Made by a program: the position numbers and the translations under genes
Part shown: in pieces, positions 34,096 through 42,562 of the stretch
How the letters are laid out: each line of letters opens with the position of its first letter
Position numbering within the stretch: the first letter of the stretch is position 1
Notes under the pieces: generated by a model
Told to the model about the DNA's origin: nothing
Seen by the model: the letters and a program-made list of their open reading frames with translations, nothing else
Databases searched by the model: none
Source of the DNA: Anaerovorax odorimutans
GTDB lineage: Bacteria; Bacillota; Clostridia; Peptostreptococcales; Anaerovoracaceae
Length of the DNA: 64,000 nt
Reading direction: 5' to 3'
NCBI RefSeq assembly: GCF_024459955.1
Contig: NZ_JANFXK010000003.1
Span: 202,023 to 266,022 of the forward strand

Positions 34096-34112
34096 CCTCC
34101 TTTTTTAGGAGG
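34096..34112 (-). promoter_or_regulatory. Ribosome-site sequestering hairpin of the thiT riboswitch
   Basis: On the minus strand CCTCCT (34107-34112) pairs with the Shine-Dalgarno AGGAGG (34095-34100) around an A-run and is followed by six T. When formed it would hide the thiT ribosome site. It may also act as a weak terminator. Confidence 0.7.
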
Positions 34113-34168
34113 GGAACTGAGAATTTGTCCAAATCGGAAATAAATTTCTTCCGATTTCGGAAATAAAT

Positions 34169-34251
34169 TGCTTGCCTGCGCCGGCATTATCCGGATCAGG
34201 TCTTGAGGGTATGGCCAAAAACGGCTCCTCTCAGCGAAAGCTCCCCTAGCA
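34169..34251 (-). ncRNA. TPP riboswitch (THI element)
   Basis: The minus strand reads GGGGAGC, then GCTGAGAGGAG, and later ATACCCTCAAGACCTGATC followed by GGATAATGCCGGCGCAGG. These are the conserved P2-P3-P4-P5 blocks of the thiamine diphosphate aptamer. High TPP should shut off thiT downstream. Between aptamer and hairpin are two copies of AATTTATTTCCGA. Confidence 0.95.
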
Positions 34252-34268
34252 TTCTGTTGATTCGGCTT

Positions 34269-34298
34269 ATTATACTGCCAATGATTCTCTTTTGTCAA
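34269..34298 (-). promoter_or_regulatory. Promoter of the TPP riboswitch-thiT transcript
   Basis: Minus-strand TTGACA (34293-34298) and TATAAT (34269-34274), both consensus, with 18-base spacing. The transcript start would fall just before the aptamer. Confidence 0.8.
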
Positions 34299-34414
34299 CA
34301 AATCCGGCAGCCGATTATTTTTATGGAGCCTCAGGCATGTTTGACGTGTCGACTCTTGATTTTTCAATGGAGGTAAGGCTATAATGGAACTACTGAAAAA
34401 GTGAGGTAAAGATT

Positions 34415-35341
34415 TTGATAAATGGAATCATAAGCGTCCTGGTTGTATTTCTGTTGCTGGGAGTGGGCTTTTATTTTACAAAGACAAAAAAATGGCCGGA
34501 CAATACCAATCAGGTATTCTCGACCGCTGTCGTTCAGATCGCGGCTCCGGCGCTGGCCGTGGTGAGCATTGAGAATCGGTTTACTCCGCAGATGCTGCGC
34601 GCCTCGGTCATCAATCTGCTTGTAATCACCGCCTGCCTGCTGTGTCTGCATCTTCTGGGGAAAGGACTTTCCCGCCTGATGAAGCTGCCGAAGAAGAAAA
34701 AAGCAGTCTTTGATACGACCTTCACCTTCAACAATTCCATGTTTATCGGCCTGCCCATCATCAGCATTATTTTCGGACACGACGGGCTTCCTTATCTTTT
34801 TACCTTTTATCTGGTCACCATCATTTTGTTCTGGAGTCTGGGAGCCTGGACCCTTTCAAAAGCATCGGATAAAAACAGCTTTAAAGCTTTTTCCGTAAGA
34901 CGGATCTTCAGTCCCGGCCTCATTGGAGTTATGATCGGCTGCCTGCTGGCAGGGCTGGAATGGAAACTGCCTGTTATTTTTGAAACAGCGCTTTCTTATC
35001 TGGGCGATATGTGCGTACCGCTGTCTCTCCTTGTAATCGGCTCCAATCTGGCAGTCTCTGTGTCCAAAGGAATGACAAGGGTCACGATTGACCAGCTGCT
35101 GATTCTGGCGGGAAAATTTCTCATCAGCCCCTTGCTGATCTGGGGCGCTCTGTCGCTGGCCGGCGTGAGCGGTCTTCCCCTTCGCGTCTTTATTCTCTGC
35201 GCATCCCTTCCCTGCCATGCCCAGACAGCGATTCTGGCCCAGTTTTACGACGTGGAAGGAGAATACGCGTCCAATCTTGTCAGCCTGTCCACCCTGGTCA
35301 GCCTGATTACCATACCCGTTTATGCAAGCATTTTACTTTAG
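34415..35341 (+). CDS. AEC-family (auxin efflux carrier-type) transporter
   Basis: The 308-residue membrane protein has about ten hydrophobic segments arranged as two halves of five. The central FTFNNSMFIGLPIISIIFG and the C-terminal CASLPCHAQTAILAQFYDVE segments are typical of the AEC family of bacterial organic-anion carriers (malate/malonate-type). It starts with TTG at 34415, preceded by GTGAGGT; no suitable ATG is nearby. The SGNH hydrolase starts 9 bases after its stop, so they are co-transcribed. The substrate is unknown. Confidence 0.82.
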   Translation: MINGIISVLVVFLLLGVGFYFTKTKKWPDNTNQVFSTAVVQIAAPALAVVSIENRFTPQMLRASVINLLVITACLLCLHLLGKGLSRLMKLPKKKKAVFDTTFTFNNSMFIGLPIISIIFGHDGLPYLFTFYLVTIILFWSLGAWTLSKASDKNSFKAFSVRRIFSPGLIGVMIGCLLAGLEWKLPVIFETALSYLGDMCVPLSLLVIGSNLAVSVSKGMTRVTIDQLLILAGKFLISPLLIWGALSLAGVSGLPLRVFILCASLPCHAQTAILAQFYDVEGEYASNLVSLSTLVSLITIPVYASILL

Positions 35342-35350
35342 GAGGTTTTT

Positions 35351-35926
35351 ATGCGTACCGTTTGTTTAGGCGACAGTTTTACTCAGGGTTTCGGCGTTGC
35401 CCGGGACGAAAACTGGGTATATCTTTTGAACACACCATGCAGCACCTTTATCAATAAAGGCGTGAATGGAGATACCACCGGCGGAATGCTGGCCCGCTTC
35501 TGCAGTGACGCAGTCAATGAGAAGCCCAACTATCTGTTTATCACCGGCGGGTTCAACGATCTCTTCGCCGGCGTTTCCGAAACAGTGGTCCAGGCCAATT
35601 ATTTTGCTATGGTGCATCAGGCGTTCCACAATAATATGATTCCCGTGGTCTGCACCTCTCCGCCCTTTGACCCTGCCGCCGCCAGAGCCGGCTGGCCGGA
35701 GCTGACCAGTTTTGATCTGGTGAAAATGCGCTACGAAACCCTGCGCGAGTGGCTTCTTTCTCTCTGCCGCGGATTTGATCTTCTGCATGTGGATTTTTAT
35801 GGAGAATTTCAAAAAGTCCTCTCCCGGAATCCCGGCAAGAACTTTTATCTGGATGGGATTCATCTTACTGCCGAGGGCCATGAAATCATAGCCGATATCG
35901 TTTTGGAAGCGCTTCGCGGTTTCTAG
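35351..35926 (+). CDS. SGNH/GDSL-family hydrolase
   Basis: The 191-residue cytoplasmic hydrolase shows all blocks: CLGDSFTQGFG (block I, Ser8), NKGVNGDTT (Gly), ITGGFNDLF (Asn) and DGIHLTAEGH (Asp/His pair). There is no signal peptide. It is an esterase or lipase-like enzyme acting on a small acyl ester. It lies between the AEC carrier and a hydroxyacyl-CoA dehydrogenase. The three genes look like an operon for uptake, ester cleavage and oxidation of one carboxylate, though that is inference. Confidence 0.85.
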   Translation: MRTVCLGDSFTQGFGVARDENWVYLLNTPCSTFINKGVNGDTTGGMLARFCSDAVNEKPNYLFITGGFNDLFAGVSETVVQANYFAMVHQAFHNNMIPVVCTSPPFDPAAARAGWPELTSFDLVKMRYETLREWLLSLCRGFDLLHVDFYGEFQKVLSRNPGKNFYLDGIHLTAEGHEIIADIVLEALRGF

Positions 35927-35953
35927 GCAAAGATCAATCAATGAGGTATAAAC

Positions 35954-36898
35954 ATGAAAAATAAAAACAAAATCAAGAAAGTGGCTGTAATCGGCTGCGG
36001 TTTTATCGGATACAGCTGGGGAACCGTTTTCGCAAGAAACGGAATTGACACGTATATGTACAACCGCAAATCTCCCACGCTGGACAATGTCAAAGACCGG
36101 ATCAGGGAGGCCCTGGAATTTCTTGCTTCCGAAGGGATGATTCCGCAAAACGGGGTCCAGGAAGCCCTCAGCAGAGTCCATACAACCGACAGCCTGCAGG
36201 AAGCGGTAAAGGACGCGGACTATATCCAGGAATGTCTATGGGAAGACCTGCCCTTAAAGCAGGACATCTTCAAAAAGCTTACGGATCTGACGCCTCCCCA
36301 TGTTCCAATCGGGTCCAGCTGTTCCGGCCTGAAAATTTCCGATATCGCCGCCGATGTTACCAACCATCCTGAGCGGTGCATTGTGGCGCATCCCACCAAT
36401 CCTCCCCATTTGATTCCATTTATGGAGATCTCGGGAGATAAGGCTTCCCGGGAAATAAAAGACCAGGTCTTTGATTTTATGGAATCCATTGGGCAAAAAC
36501 CGATCCAGTGTAAAGAAGTTTACGGATATGTGCTCAACCGGATTCAGCTGTCACTGATCCAGGAAGCCCTCTATTTGGTCAAGGAGGACGTTTGCAGCGT
36601 AGAGGCGGTGGAGCGCGCCCTGACGGACGGCTTGGGCCTGCGCTGGGCATTTACCGGTCCTTACGGCGTGGAGGAGCTCAATTCGGCCAACCTCAAGGAC
36701 GGCCTTGAAAAGTACAAGGATTACATGATCGAATTTTTTACTAAAGAACAGCATAAAGTGACGGATTATGATGAGGCCTTTATTGAAAAATGCGTTTCCG
36801 GGTTTGCTCCTGTAATGGGATCGAAAACCCATGAGGAATACACGCTGTGGCGCGATCAGATGGTTGCCCGCACACGGATGCTGAAAGAAAATAAATGA
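35954..36898 (+). CDS. 3-hydroxyacyl-CoA dehydrogenase-family oxidoreductase
   Basis: The 314-residue NAD-dependent enzyme has the Rossmann motif KVAVIGCGFIGYSWG (9-23). GSSCSGLKIS (about 117-126) follows, then HPTNPPHLIPFMEI (about 143-156) with the catalytic His and the NRI stretch in GYVLNRIQLSL. The C-terminal domain matches 3-hydroxybutyryl-CoA/L-gulonate/carnitine dehydrogenases. The WAFTGPYGVEELNS stretch is nearer to the L-gulonate/lambda-crystallin branch. It ends the AEC-SGNH operon rather than sitting with crotonase or thiolase genes, so a role in butyrate formation is not assured. Confidence 0.8.
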   Translation: MKNKNKIKKVAVIGCGFIGYSWGTVFARNGIDTYMYNRKSPTLDNVKDRIREALEFLASEGMIPQNGVQEALSRVHTTDSLQEAVKDADYIQECLWEDLPLKQDIFKKLTDLTPPHVPIGSSCSGLKISDIAADVTNHPERCIVAHPTNPPHLIPFMEISGDKASREIKDQVFDFMESIGQKPIQCKEVYGYVLNRIQLSLIQEALYLVKEDVCSVEAVERALTDGLGLRWAFTGPYGVEELNSANLKDGLEKYKDYMIEFFTKEQHKVTDYDEAFIEKCVSGFAPVMGSKTHEEYTLWRDQMVARTRMLKENK

Positions 36899-36906
36899 TC
36901 TCGCTG

Positions 36907-36953
36907 AAAAAGGCCGCATCCCCGCACATTATCCGCGGGCAGCGGCCTTTTTT
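36907..36953. terminator. Bidirectional terminator between the dehydrogenase and addA
   Basis: AAAAAGGCCGC pairs with GCGGCCTTTTTT around an inner CCCGC/GCGGG stem. It serves both converging genes. Confidence 0.85.
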
Positions 36954-36955
36954 GT

Positions 36956-39900
36956 TCAATTGTCATTTGTGTGATAGCTGATGCAGTCGTTTTCGCTGAA
37001 AAGATAGAGACACGCCTCCGCGACTTTCTTCTGACGGATGACTTCCAGGGCTTCCTTGTAAATCCGCACCTGCCCAGCATAAGTTTCTTTCAGTTTTCGC
37101 AGGGCGTTTTCTCGATCATTCTGATTTACATAACTATTTTTATAGTCAATAAGCACCAGGTGATCCTCTTCCTCAAAGTAGCAGTCGATCACACCCTGAA
37201 CCATGACCTCTGTACCATCAACCTCTTTCAGAAGGTTGAACTCTGTCTCTTTGTACAGCTTCTCCGCTCTGGCCGCCCGCACACCGATATCGCTTTGGAA
37301 AAAGGCAGCGATTTTATCACATTCCACCGCCTGCGCCTCCTCGGCCAGCAGCAGTTCCTGATCTTCCATCCGTTTTACCTGGGAACGCACGTACTCGACC
37401 CCTTCTCCCTGCTGAATCCGATCCAGTGTTTCTTTAAAGTCTATACACTCCATGACCTTATGCATGATCGTCCCCCGCTGCGCTGCCGTAAATTCCTGAG
37501 AACCCTGCATAAAGGCCGGAGACCGCAGCACAATTTCCGTTTCCTCATGTTCATTGCCCATACGGCTCAGCTCCGTAACGGAATACTTGGATTTCTTGGA
37601 AAGGGCCGCCAGGTTTTCATATTGGAAGGAGAACCTGCGTTCAAGCTCCTGATACAGGGTTTCGTCCTGTAAGGTTTTATCTGCGCTTTGAAGAAATAAT
37701 TCTCTGACCTTTTCCCTGTTCTGCCCTCGCTGCCAGTTTTCCCCGCTGAGCTGAGTCCGGTCGTGGAGATACAGATCCATCTGCCCTTCCTCAATCAGCG
37801 GAATCAGGTAATCGAGGAAACAGCTTTTAGATGGAGACGCCTTAGGCTGCCCGTCTTCGATGGTTTTACTGGTTCCCAGAAGAATCAGCTGGTCCATGGC
37901 TCTGGTAAAGGCCACGTATAGGATGCGGATCTCTTCTTCCAGATCCTCCTGACGCATCTTCCGTTCAATCGCGGTCTGCATGATTGTTTTTCGATACCAG
38001 TGCTCCCGGTGTTCCACCCGAGTCAGCCCCAGACCCAGATCCTTATGGGCCAGAAACCCCTTTCCTGTCTTGTTGAAATTGAACCGCTTTCCCAGGCCGG
38101 CAACAATAACCACCGGAAATTCCAGCCCTTTGCTTTTATGAATGGTCATGATCCGCACGATGTCGTCGTTTTCGTTTATCAGCTTAACCTGCCCGGTGGG
38201 AACTTTACGGTTTTCCAGCGCTTGCACATATGTGAGAAAGCCATAAATGCCCCCGCGGCCGGTTTCCTGAAAAGCTCTGGCTTTGTCTGCCAATGCCCTC
38301 AGGTTGGCCTGCCTCTGCTGCCCGGCCGGCAAAGCGCCGCAGTAAGTATAGTATTCGGTTTCCCACATCAGTTTCCAGATAAACTCTTCCAGGGGCAGCA
38401 CCTGTGCCATCTCCCGGTAAACACCGATTTTCTCCAGCACATCGGCGCATTTCCGGGAAAGGGCCTCCTCCGGTCCTGTCTTTTCCGCAAAAGCCTTAAA
38501 AGCTTCAAAGTAGGAACCTTCTTTTTTAGCCAGGCGGATACGGATCAGTTCGTCGATGGAAAAATGAAAGATCGCGGACCGCAGCACGCTCAGAAGGGGC
38601 AAGTCCTGGCGCTTGTTATCGATGACTCTCAGAAGATTGAGAAACACCTGAATCTCAACCGTATCAAAATATCCGCCGCTGTCGTCCACATAGGATGGGA
38701 TGTCCAGCTCTGTAAAAACTTCCTGAAAAACGTCGGCATAGTTCTTTGTCCCCCGCATCAGGATCACGATATCCCGTTTTGTGACAGATCTCTGGCAGTT
38801 TTTCTTGGCATCAAAGATGGGCTTTCCTAAAAGTTCACGGATGATGCCTGCCGCATTATAGGCTTCCAGCTGGGCGTTTTTCATCTCGGCCACATCTTCA
38901 TCCAGATCCATGTCCTCTGTAACCCTGCTGTCCACAACATGCAGCTGAGTCCGGTAATCCAGCTCCCCTGTGTATGCAACTCCCTGATACAGAGCCGCAT
39001 CCTGATCGTAGCCCTTCATAATATTTTCAAAGACGCCGTTTACCGCTGCGATTACCTGTCCTTTGCTTCGGAAATTCTGATTGAGGTCGATCTTTGTGCT
39101 GGCTTCGTTTTCACCGGCCGCGTATTCCCGATATTTCTCCTGAAAGATTTCCGGTTCTGCCAGTCGGAATTTATAGATGCTCTGTTTGATATCCCCCACC
39201 ATGAAAAGGTTGTTTTCTCTTCGGATGAGATTAATCAGGGTATCCTGAAGAACATTACTGTCCTGATATTCGTCAATAAAAATACAGGCAAACTTTTCTC
39301 TGTATTCGGCGGCGGCCTCCTCATGCTCGAGAATCTCAAGGGCATAATGCTCGATATCGCTGAAATCAATCAGGTTCTTTTCTTTCTTGGCTTCCCGAAA
39401 GCGCCTGTCGAATTCCAGAATCAGCTTTTCCAGATAGCAGGCGGCAGGATAGACCTTCTGCAGATCCTCGATATAGGTATCCATGGTCTGGGCAAAATAT
39501 CGTTCTTTCAAGGCACCGATCATTTTTTTACTGTAATCCCGGCTGGCCTTCATTTCTTCCTTAATCAGCTCGTAATCTTCTTTTTCCGCCTTTCCCGCAC
39601 GCATAGTATTGGCCTTGAAGGAGACAAGCAGCCTGCCGATTCCATCCAGATCGCCGCTCTCAGCCATTCGTTCAAGAGGCTCCAGCGCTGCCAGATCCTC
39701 TTGATTCTTGTTGTAGATGCCTTCCGTTCCCGCCATTTCCGCCAGCTGGCCCGCTTGACGGAATCCGTCGAGTATCTGCGTCACACTCGTCTTCAGATCT
39801 TCCAGGACAAACTGCGCCAAAGGGCTATCCATAAACTGTTCCTTCGCGAAATCCAGTGTCCTGACCTGCTCCGATAACCAGCTCAGGGGATGGGGAATAC

Positions 39901-40441
39901 TGCGGATGGTCGTGTAAAGGTTCAGCAAATTTTCTTTGAGGGAATGTTCACTGCGGTCAGAAGCGTAAGCTCTGAGAAACTCCAGAAATTCCAGGTCTTC
40001 TGCCTCAAAGAAATCCGCAAAAAGCTGGTCGATCACATCCCATTTCATGATCTCTACGGTTCCTTCGTCTCCGATCTTAAAATTGGGTTCAATATCTGTG
40101 AGGTAAAAATATCTGCGGATCACTTCCAGGGCAAAGGAATGAAAGGTGCTGATATTGGCGTTGGCTGCCAGATCCAGCTGTTTTCTCAGAAATGCCGAAT
40201 TTTTAGGCTCCTCCTCGATGGCCTTTGTGATGGCGGTAATGAGTTTTTCCTTCATCTCGGAAGCCGCGGCGTTGGTAAAGGTTACGATCAGGAACTGGTC
40301 GAGGCCAATACGGTCTTTAAGGATCAATTGTTTGATTCGTTCTACAAGTACCGCTGTTTTTCCGGAACCGGCAGCTGCCGATACCAATATATTGTGATCG
40401 CGCAGGTCTATCGCTTCCTGCTGCTGTTTCGTCCATTTCAT
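36956..40441 (-). CDS. addA: ATP-dependent helicase/nuclease subunit A
   Basis: The 1161-residue protein is a UvrD-type helicase fused to a RecB-like nuclease, the AddA subunit that processes double-strand DNA ends for recombination. SAAAGSGKTAVLVERI is Walker A at about 18-33, FIDEYQDSN is motif II, VGDIKQSIYKFRLA is motif III, and RIMTIHKSKGLEFPVVIV and EIRILYVAFTRAMD are later helicase motifs. The C-terminal nuclease has GVIDCYF and LIDYKNSYV, with the Asp and Lys of the DxK site. The partner addB usually lies just upstream in the same direction. Here the upstream neighbour is gpmI on the other strand, so addB is elsewhere or missing. Confidence 0.93.
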   Translation of the reverse strand: MKWTKQQQEAIDLRDHNILVSAAAGSGKTAVLVERIKQLILKDRIGLDQFLIVTFTNAAASEMKEKLITAITKAIEEEPKNSAFLRKQLDLAANANISTFHSFALEVIRRYFYLTDIEPNFKIGDEGTVEIMKWDVIDQLFADFFEAEDLEFLEFLRAYASDRSEHSLKENLLNLYTTIRSIPHPLSWLSEQVRTLDFAKEQFMDSPLAQFVLEDLKTSVTQILDGFRQAGQLAEMAGTEGIYNKNQEDLAALEPLERMAESGDLDGIGRLLVSFKANTMRAGKAEKEDYELIKEEMKASRDYSKKMIGALKERYFAQTMDTYIEDLQKVYPAACYLEKLILEFDRRFREAKKEKNLIDFSDIEHYALEILEHEEAAAEYREKFACIFIDEYQDSNVLQDTLINLIRRENNLFMVGDIKQSIYKFRLAEPEIFQEKYREYAAGENEASTKIDLNQNFRSKGQVIAAVNGVFENIMKGYDQDAALYQGVAYTGELDYRTQLHVVDSRVTEDMDLDEDVAEMKNAQLEAYNAAGIIRELLGKPIFDAKKNCQRSVTKRDIVILMRGTKNYADVFQEVFTELDIPSYVDDSGGYFDTVEIQVFLNLLRVIDNKRQDLPLLSVLRSAIFHFSIDELIRIRLAKKEGSYFEAFKAFAEKTGPEEALSRKCADVLEKIGVYREMAQVLPLEEFIWKLMWETEYYTYCGALPAGQQRQANLRALADKARAFQETGRGGIYGFLTYVQALENRKVPTGQVKLINENDDIVRIMTIHKSKGLEFPVVIVAGLGKRFNFNKTGKGFLAHKDLGLGLTRVEHREHWYRKTIMQTAIERKMRQEDLEEEIRILYVAFTRAMDQLILLGTSKTIEDGQPKASPSKSCFLDYLIPLIEEGQMDLYLHDRTQLSGENWQRGQNREKVRELFLQSADKTLQDETLYQELERRFSFQYENLAALSKKSKYSVTELSRMGNEHEETEIVLRSPAFMQGSQEFTAAQRGTIMHKVMECIDFKETLDRIQQGEGVEYVRSQVKRMEDQELLLAEEAQAVECDKIAAFFQSDIGVRAARAEKLYKETEFNLLKEVDGTEVMVQGVIDCYFEEEDHLVLIDYKNSYVNQNDRENALRKLKETYAGQVRIYKEALEVIRQKKVAEACLYLFSENDCISYHTNDN

Positions 40442-40613
40442 TCTGCTGTGTTTTCCTTTCCTTCCGTTTTCCCGGTTTTGTCATATGCTTTTTCTATTAT
40501 AACTTGCAAGCTGAGTCCCGGCAAGCTATACGTCCGGAATGTACTGCCGCAGGCTTTTCCCAATCTCCAGTGCAGTCCTCTAAAAACAAGTAGGAATCCC
40601 TTCTATAATTTGA

Positions 40614-40619
40614 TATAAT
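40614..40619 (+). promoter_or_regulatory. Extended -10 promoter of gpmI
   Basis: TGATATAAT has the TG extension and a consensus -10; the -35 is weak. The ATG at 40667 has AAAGGGGGT upstream. Confidence 0.55.
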
Positions 40620-40666
40620 AAACAACGTGTACGATATTATTTTTCTCTGTAAAGGGGGTAACATAT

Positions 40667-42193
40667 ATGAATCAATTTAAACGGCCGACCATGCTGATGA
40701 TTTTGGATGGGTTCGGCGAAAACAAAGATAGTTATGGAAACGCCATTGCTCAGGCAAATACGCCCGGGCTGGACAAGCTGTTTGCTGAGTACCCGAAAAC
40801 CACACTCAAGGCATGTGGTCTTGCTGTGGGCCTTCCCGAAGGCCAGATGGGTAATTCCGAGGTGGGTCATCTGAATATCGGAGCCGGACGGATCGTATAT
40901 CAGGAGCTGACAAGGATCACCAAGGAAATAGAAGACGGCGTTTTCTCAGAAAACACAGCCTTCAATGCGGCGATGGAGCATGTGCTCGCCAACAATTCCG
41001 CACTCCATCTTTTGGGCCTGGTTTCCGACGGCGGCGTCCACAGTCACATCAATCATCTTTTGGCGCTCATCGACATGGCCGCGCAGAAAGGAATCAAAGA
41101 ACTATATGTTCATTGCTTCCTGGACGGCCGCGATGTACCGCCTCGCTGCGCAGCCACCTACATTGAACAGCTGGAAGCCCACATGAAGAAAGTCGGTCTT
41201 GGAAAAATCGCCACCATAGCCGGCAGGTACTACGCCATGGACAGGGATAAACGCTGGGAACGGGTAAGTGCCTCTTATGACTCCATGACCCTCGAAGAAG
41301 GCTTTCATGCGGCTACAGCAGAAGAAGCGCTTAAAGCAGCTTATGATCGGGATGAAAACGATGAGTTCGTTCAGCCCACCTGCGTAGACGGCGGCCAGCC
41401 GGTTAAGGATAACGATGCTATGATTATGTTCAATTTCAGGCCCGACCGGGCAAGGGAAATCACCCGTGCTTTTGTTGCGGATGATTTTGATGGCTTTGAA
41501 CGCAAAAAGAAACTTGAAAACCTGTACTATGTCTGCATGACACAGTACGACGCGGAAATGCCCAACGTTCACATCGCCTACCCGCCGCAGTCCCTGAAAG
41601 CGACTCTGGGCGAGTATCTGGCGGAGCTGGGACTTACTCAGCTGCGCATCGCGGAAACGGAAAAATACGCGCATGTTACATTCTTCTTCAACGGAGGCGT
41701 GGAAGCCCCCAATAAAAACGAGGATCGGGTCCTGATTCCTTCTCCAAAGGTAGCGACCTATGATCTTCAGCCGGAAATGAGCGCTTATCTGGTAACGGAA
41801 AAGGTGTTGGAAGAAATCGCTTCCGATAAATACGATGTCATCATACTCAACTTTGCCAATGCGGACATGGTTGGCCATACCGGCATCATGGACGCTGCCG
41901 TTGCCGCTATTGAAACGCTGGACAAGTGCGTGCCTCAGATTGTCAGCGCTGTTCTTGAAAAAGACGGACAGATCCTTTTGACCGCAGATCACGGAAACGC
42001 GGACAATATGCTGGATGAAAACGGGGCTGTAATAACCGCTCATTCTCTGAACGAGGTTCCGCTGCTGCATATCGCTAAAGAACCTGTAGAACTGAAAGAC
42101 GGCGGCAAGCTGGCCGATCTCGCGCCTACCCTGCTCGATCTCATGGGCCTTGCCGTTCCGGAAGAGATGACCGGAGAAAGCCTGGTAAAATAA
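40667..42193 (+). CDS. gpmI: 2,3-bisphosphoglycerate-independent phosphoglycerate mutase
   Basis: The 508-residue manganese enzyme interconverts 3- and 2-phosphoglycerate in glycolysis. [20 protein letters not shown] gives the first metal Asp, and [17 protein letters not shown] includes the phosphorylated Ser. [24 protein letters not shown] and [11 protein letters not shown] line the transferase site. [13 protein letters not shown] and LTADHGNAD give the second metal set. The length is normal for the family. It is a single gene divergent from addA and followed by two hairpins, the second a terminator. Confidence 0.97.
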   Translation: MNQFKRPTMLMILDGFGENKDSYGNAIAQANTPGLDKLFAEYPKTTLKACGLAVGLPEGQMGNSEVGHLNIGAGRIVYQELTRITKEIEDGVFSENTAFNAAMEHVLANNSALHLLGLVSDGGVHSHINHLLALIDMAAQKGIKELYVHCFLDGRDVPPRCAATYIEQLEAHMKKVGLGKIATIAGRYYAMDRDKRWERVSASYDSMTLEEGFHAATAEEALKAAYDRDENDEFVQPTCVDGGQPVKDNDAMIMFNFRPDRAREITRAFVADDFDGFERKKKLENLYYVCMTQYDAEMPNVHIAYPPQSLKATLGEYLAELGLTQLRIAETEKYAHVTFFFNGGVEAPNKNEDRVLIPSPKVATYDLQPEMSAYLVTEKVLEEIASDKYDVIILNFANADMVGHTGIMDAAVAAIETLDKCVPQIVSAVLEKDGQILLTADHGNADNMLDENGAVITAHSLNEVPLLHIAKEPVELKDGGKLADLAPTLLDLMGLAVPEEMTGESLVK

Positions 42194-42240
42194 AGTCGAC
42201 TTCGCCGATTCTTTTTAGCGGTAGCTTTTGTTGATATTCC

Positions 42241-42265
42241 GGAAATATCGTAAAACGATATTTCC
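42241..42265 (+). other. Perfect 11-base hairpin after gpmI
   Basis: GGAAATATCGT (42241-42251) pairs exactly with ACGATATTTCC (42255-42265) around AAA. No T-run follows, so it may protect the 3' end of the transcript. Confidence 0.6.
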
Positions 42266-42277
42266 TACATAATAAGA

Positions 42278-42314
42278 AATCGTGACTGCCTGTACTGAGC
42301 GGTCACGATTTTTT
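42278..42314 (+). terminator. Intrinsic terminator of gpmI
   Basis: AATCGTGAC (42278-42286) pairs with GTCACGATT (42302-42310) with further inner pairing, followed by TTTT. Confidence 0.85.
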
Positions 42315-42329
42315 AATTTCATAATCTTA

Positions 42330-42492
42330 GTAAATAAACAGATCCCTTTTTTGCCAAAAGTCACGCAATTTTCAACGATTTGCCGGCCTCTGAATCGGCC
42401 AGATCATACAAATTTTCGCTTCCAGCCCCACAGAATCCCTATAAACTCATAACTTTGCGTAAACGGAGGCCGCTTTAAAGAAAAAGTTACCA
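42330..42492. repeat. Dispersed repeat of about 160 bases, copy 2
   Basis: It carries the same ordered blocks as 7198-7358: AAAAGTCACGCA, TTTTCAACG, CGGCCTC, ACAAATTTTCGCTT, ATAACTTTGCGTAAACG, and the AGTTACCA end at 42485-42492. The left end is diverged. It sits 70 bases from the oldest, decaying end of the CRISPR array. Confidence 0.6.
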
Positions 42493-42562
42493 CTGTGCAT
42501 GAGGCCTCCCAGTTCCATGGAGGCTTGGCTGAATATGAGGGTTAGGAAATTGAAGTAGTGGC

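Noticed and set aside
34089..34367. N-terminal extension of thiT by 93 residues
   Set aside because: It would run through the TPP riboswitch and its hairpin; the ATG at 34088 has a proper ribosome site.
35954..36898. Assigning the hydroxyacyl-CoA dehydrogenase to butyrate formation with the 4-hydroxybutyrate genes
   Set aside because: It is in a different operon with an AEC carrier and an esterase, and its C-terminal half leans to the gulonate/carnitine branch.
38939..39877. A 312-residue plus-strand frame opposite addA
   Set aside because: It is antisense to conserved helicase motifs and matches no family.
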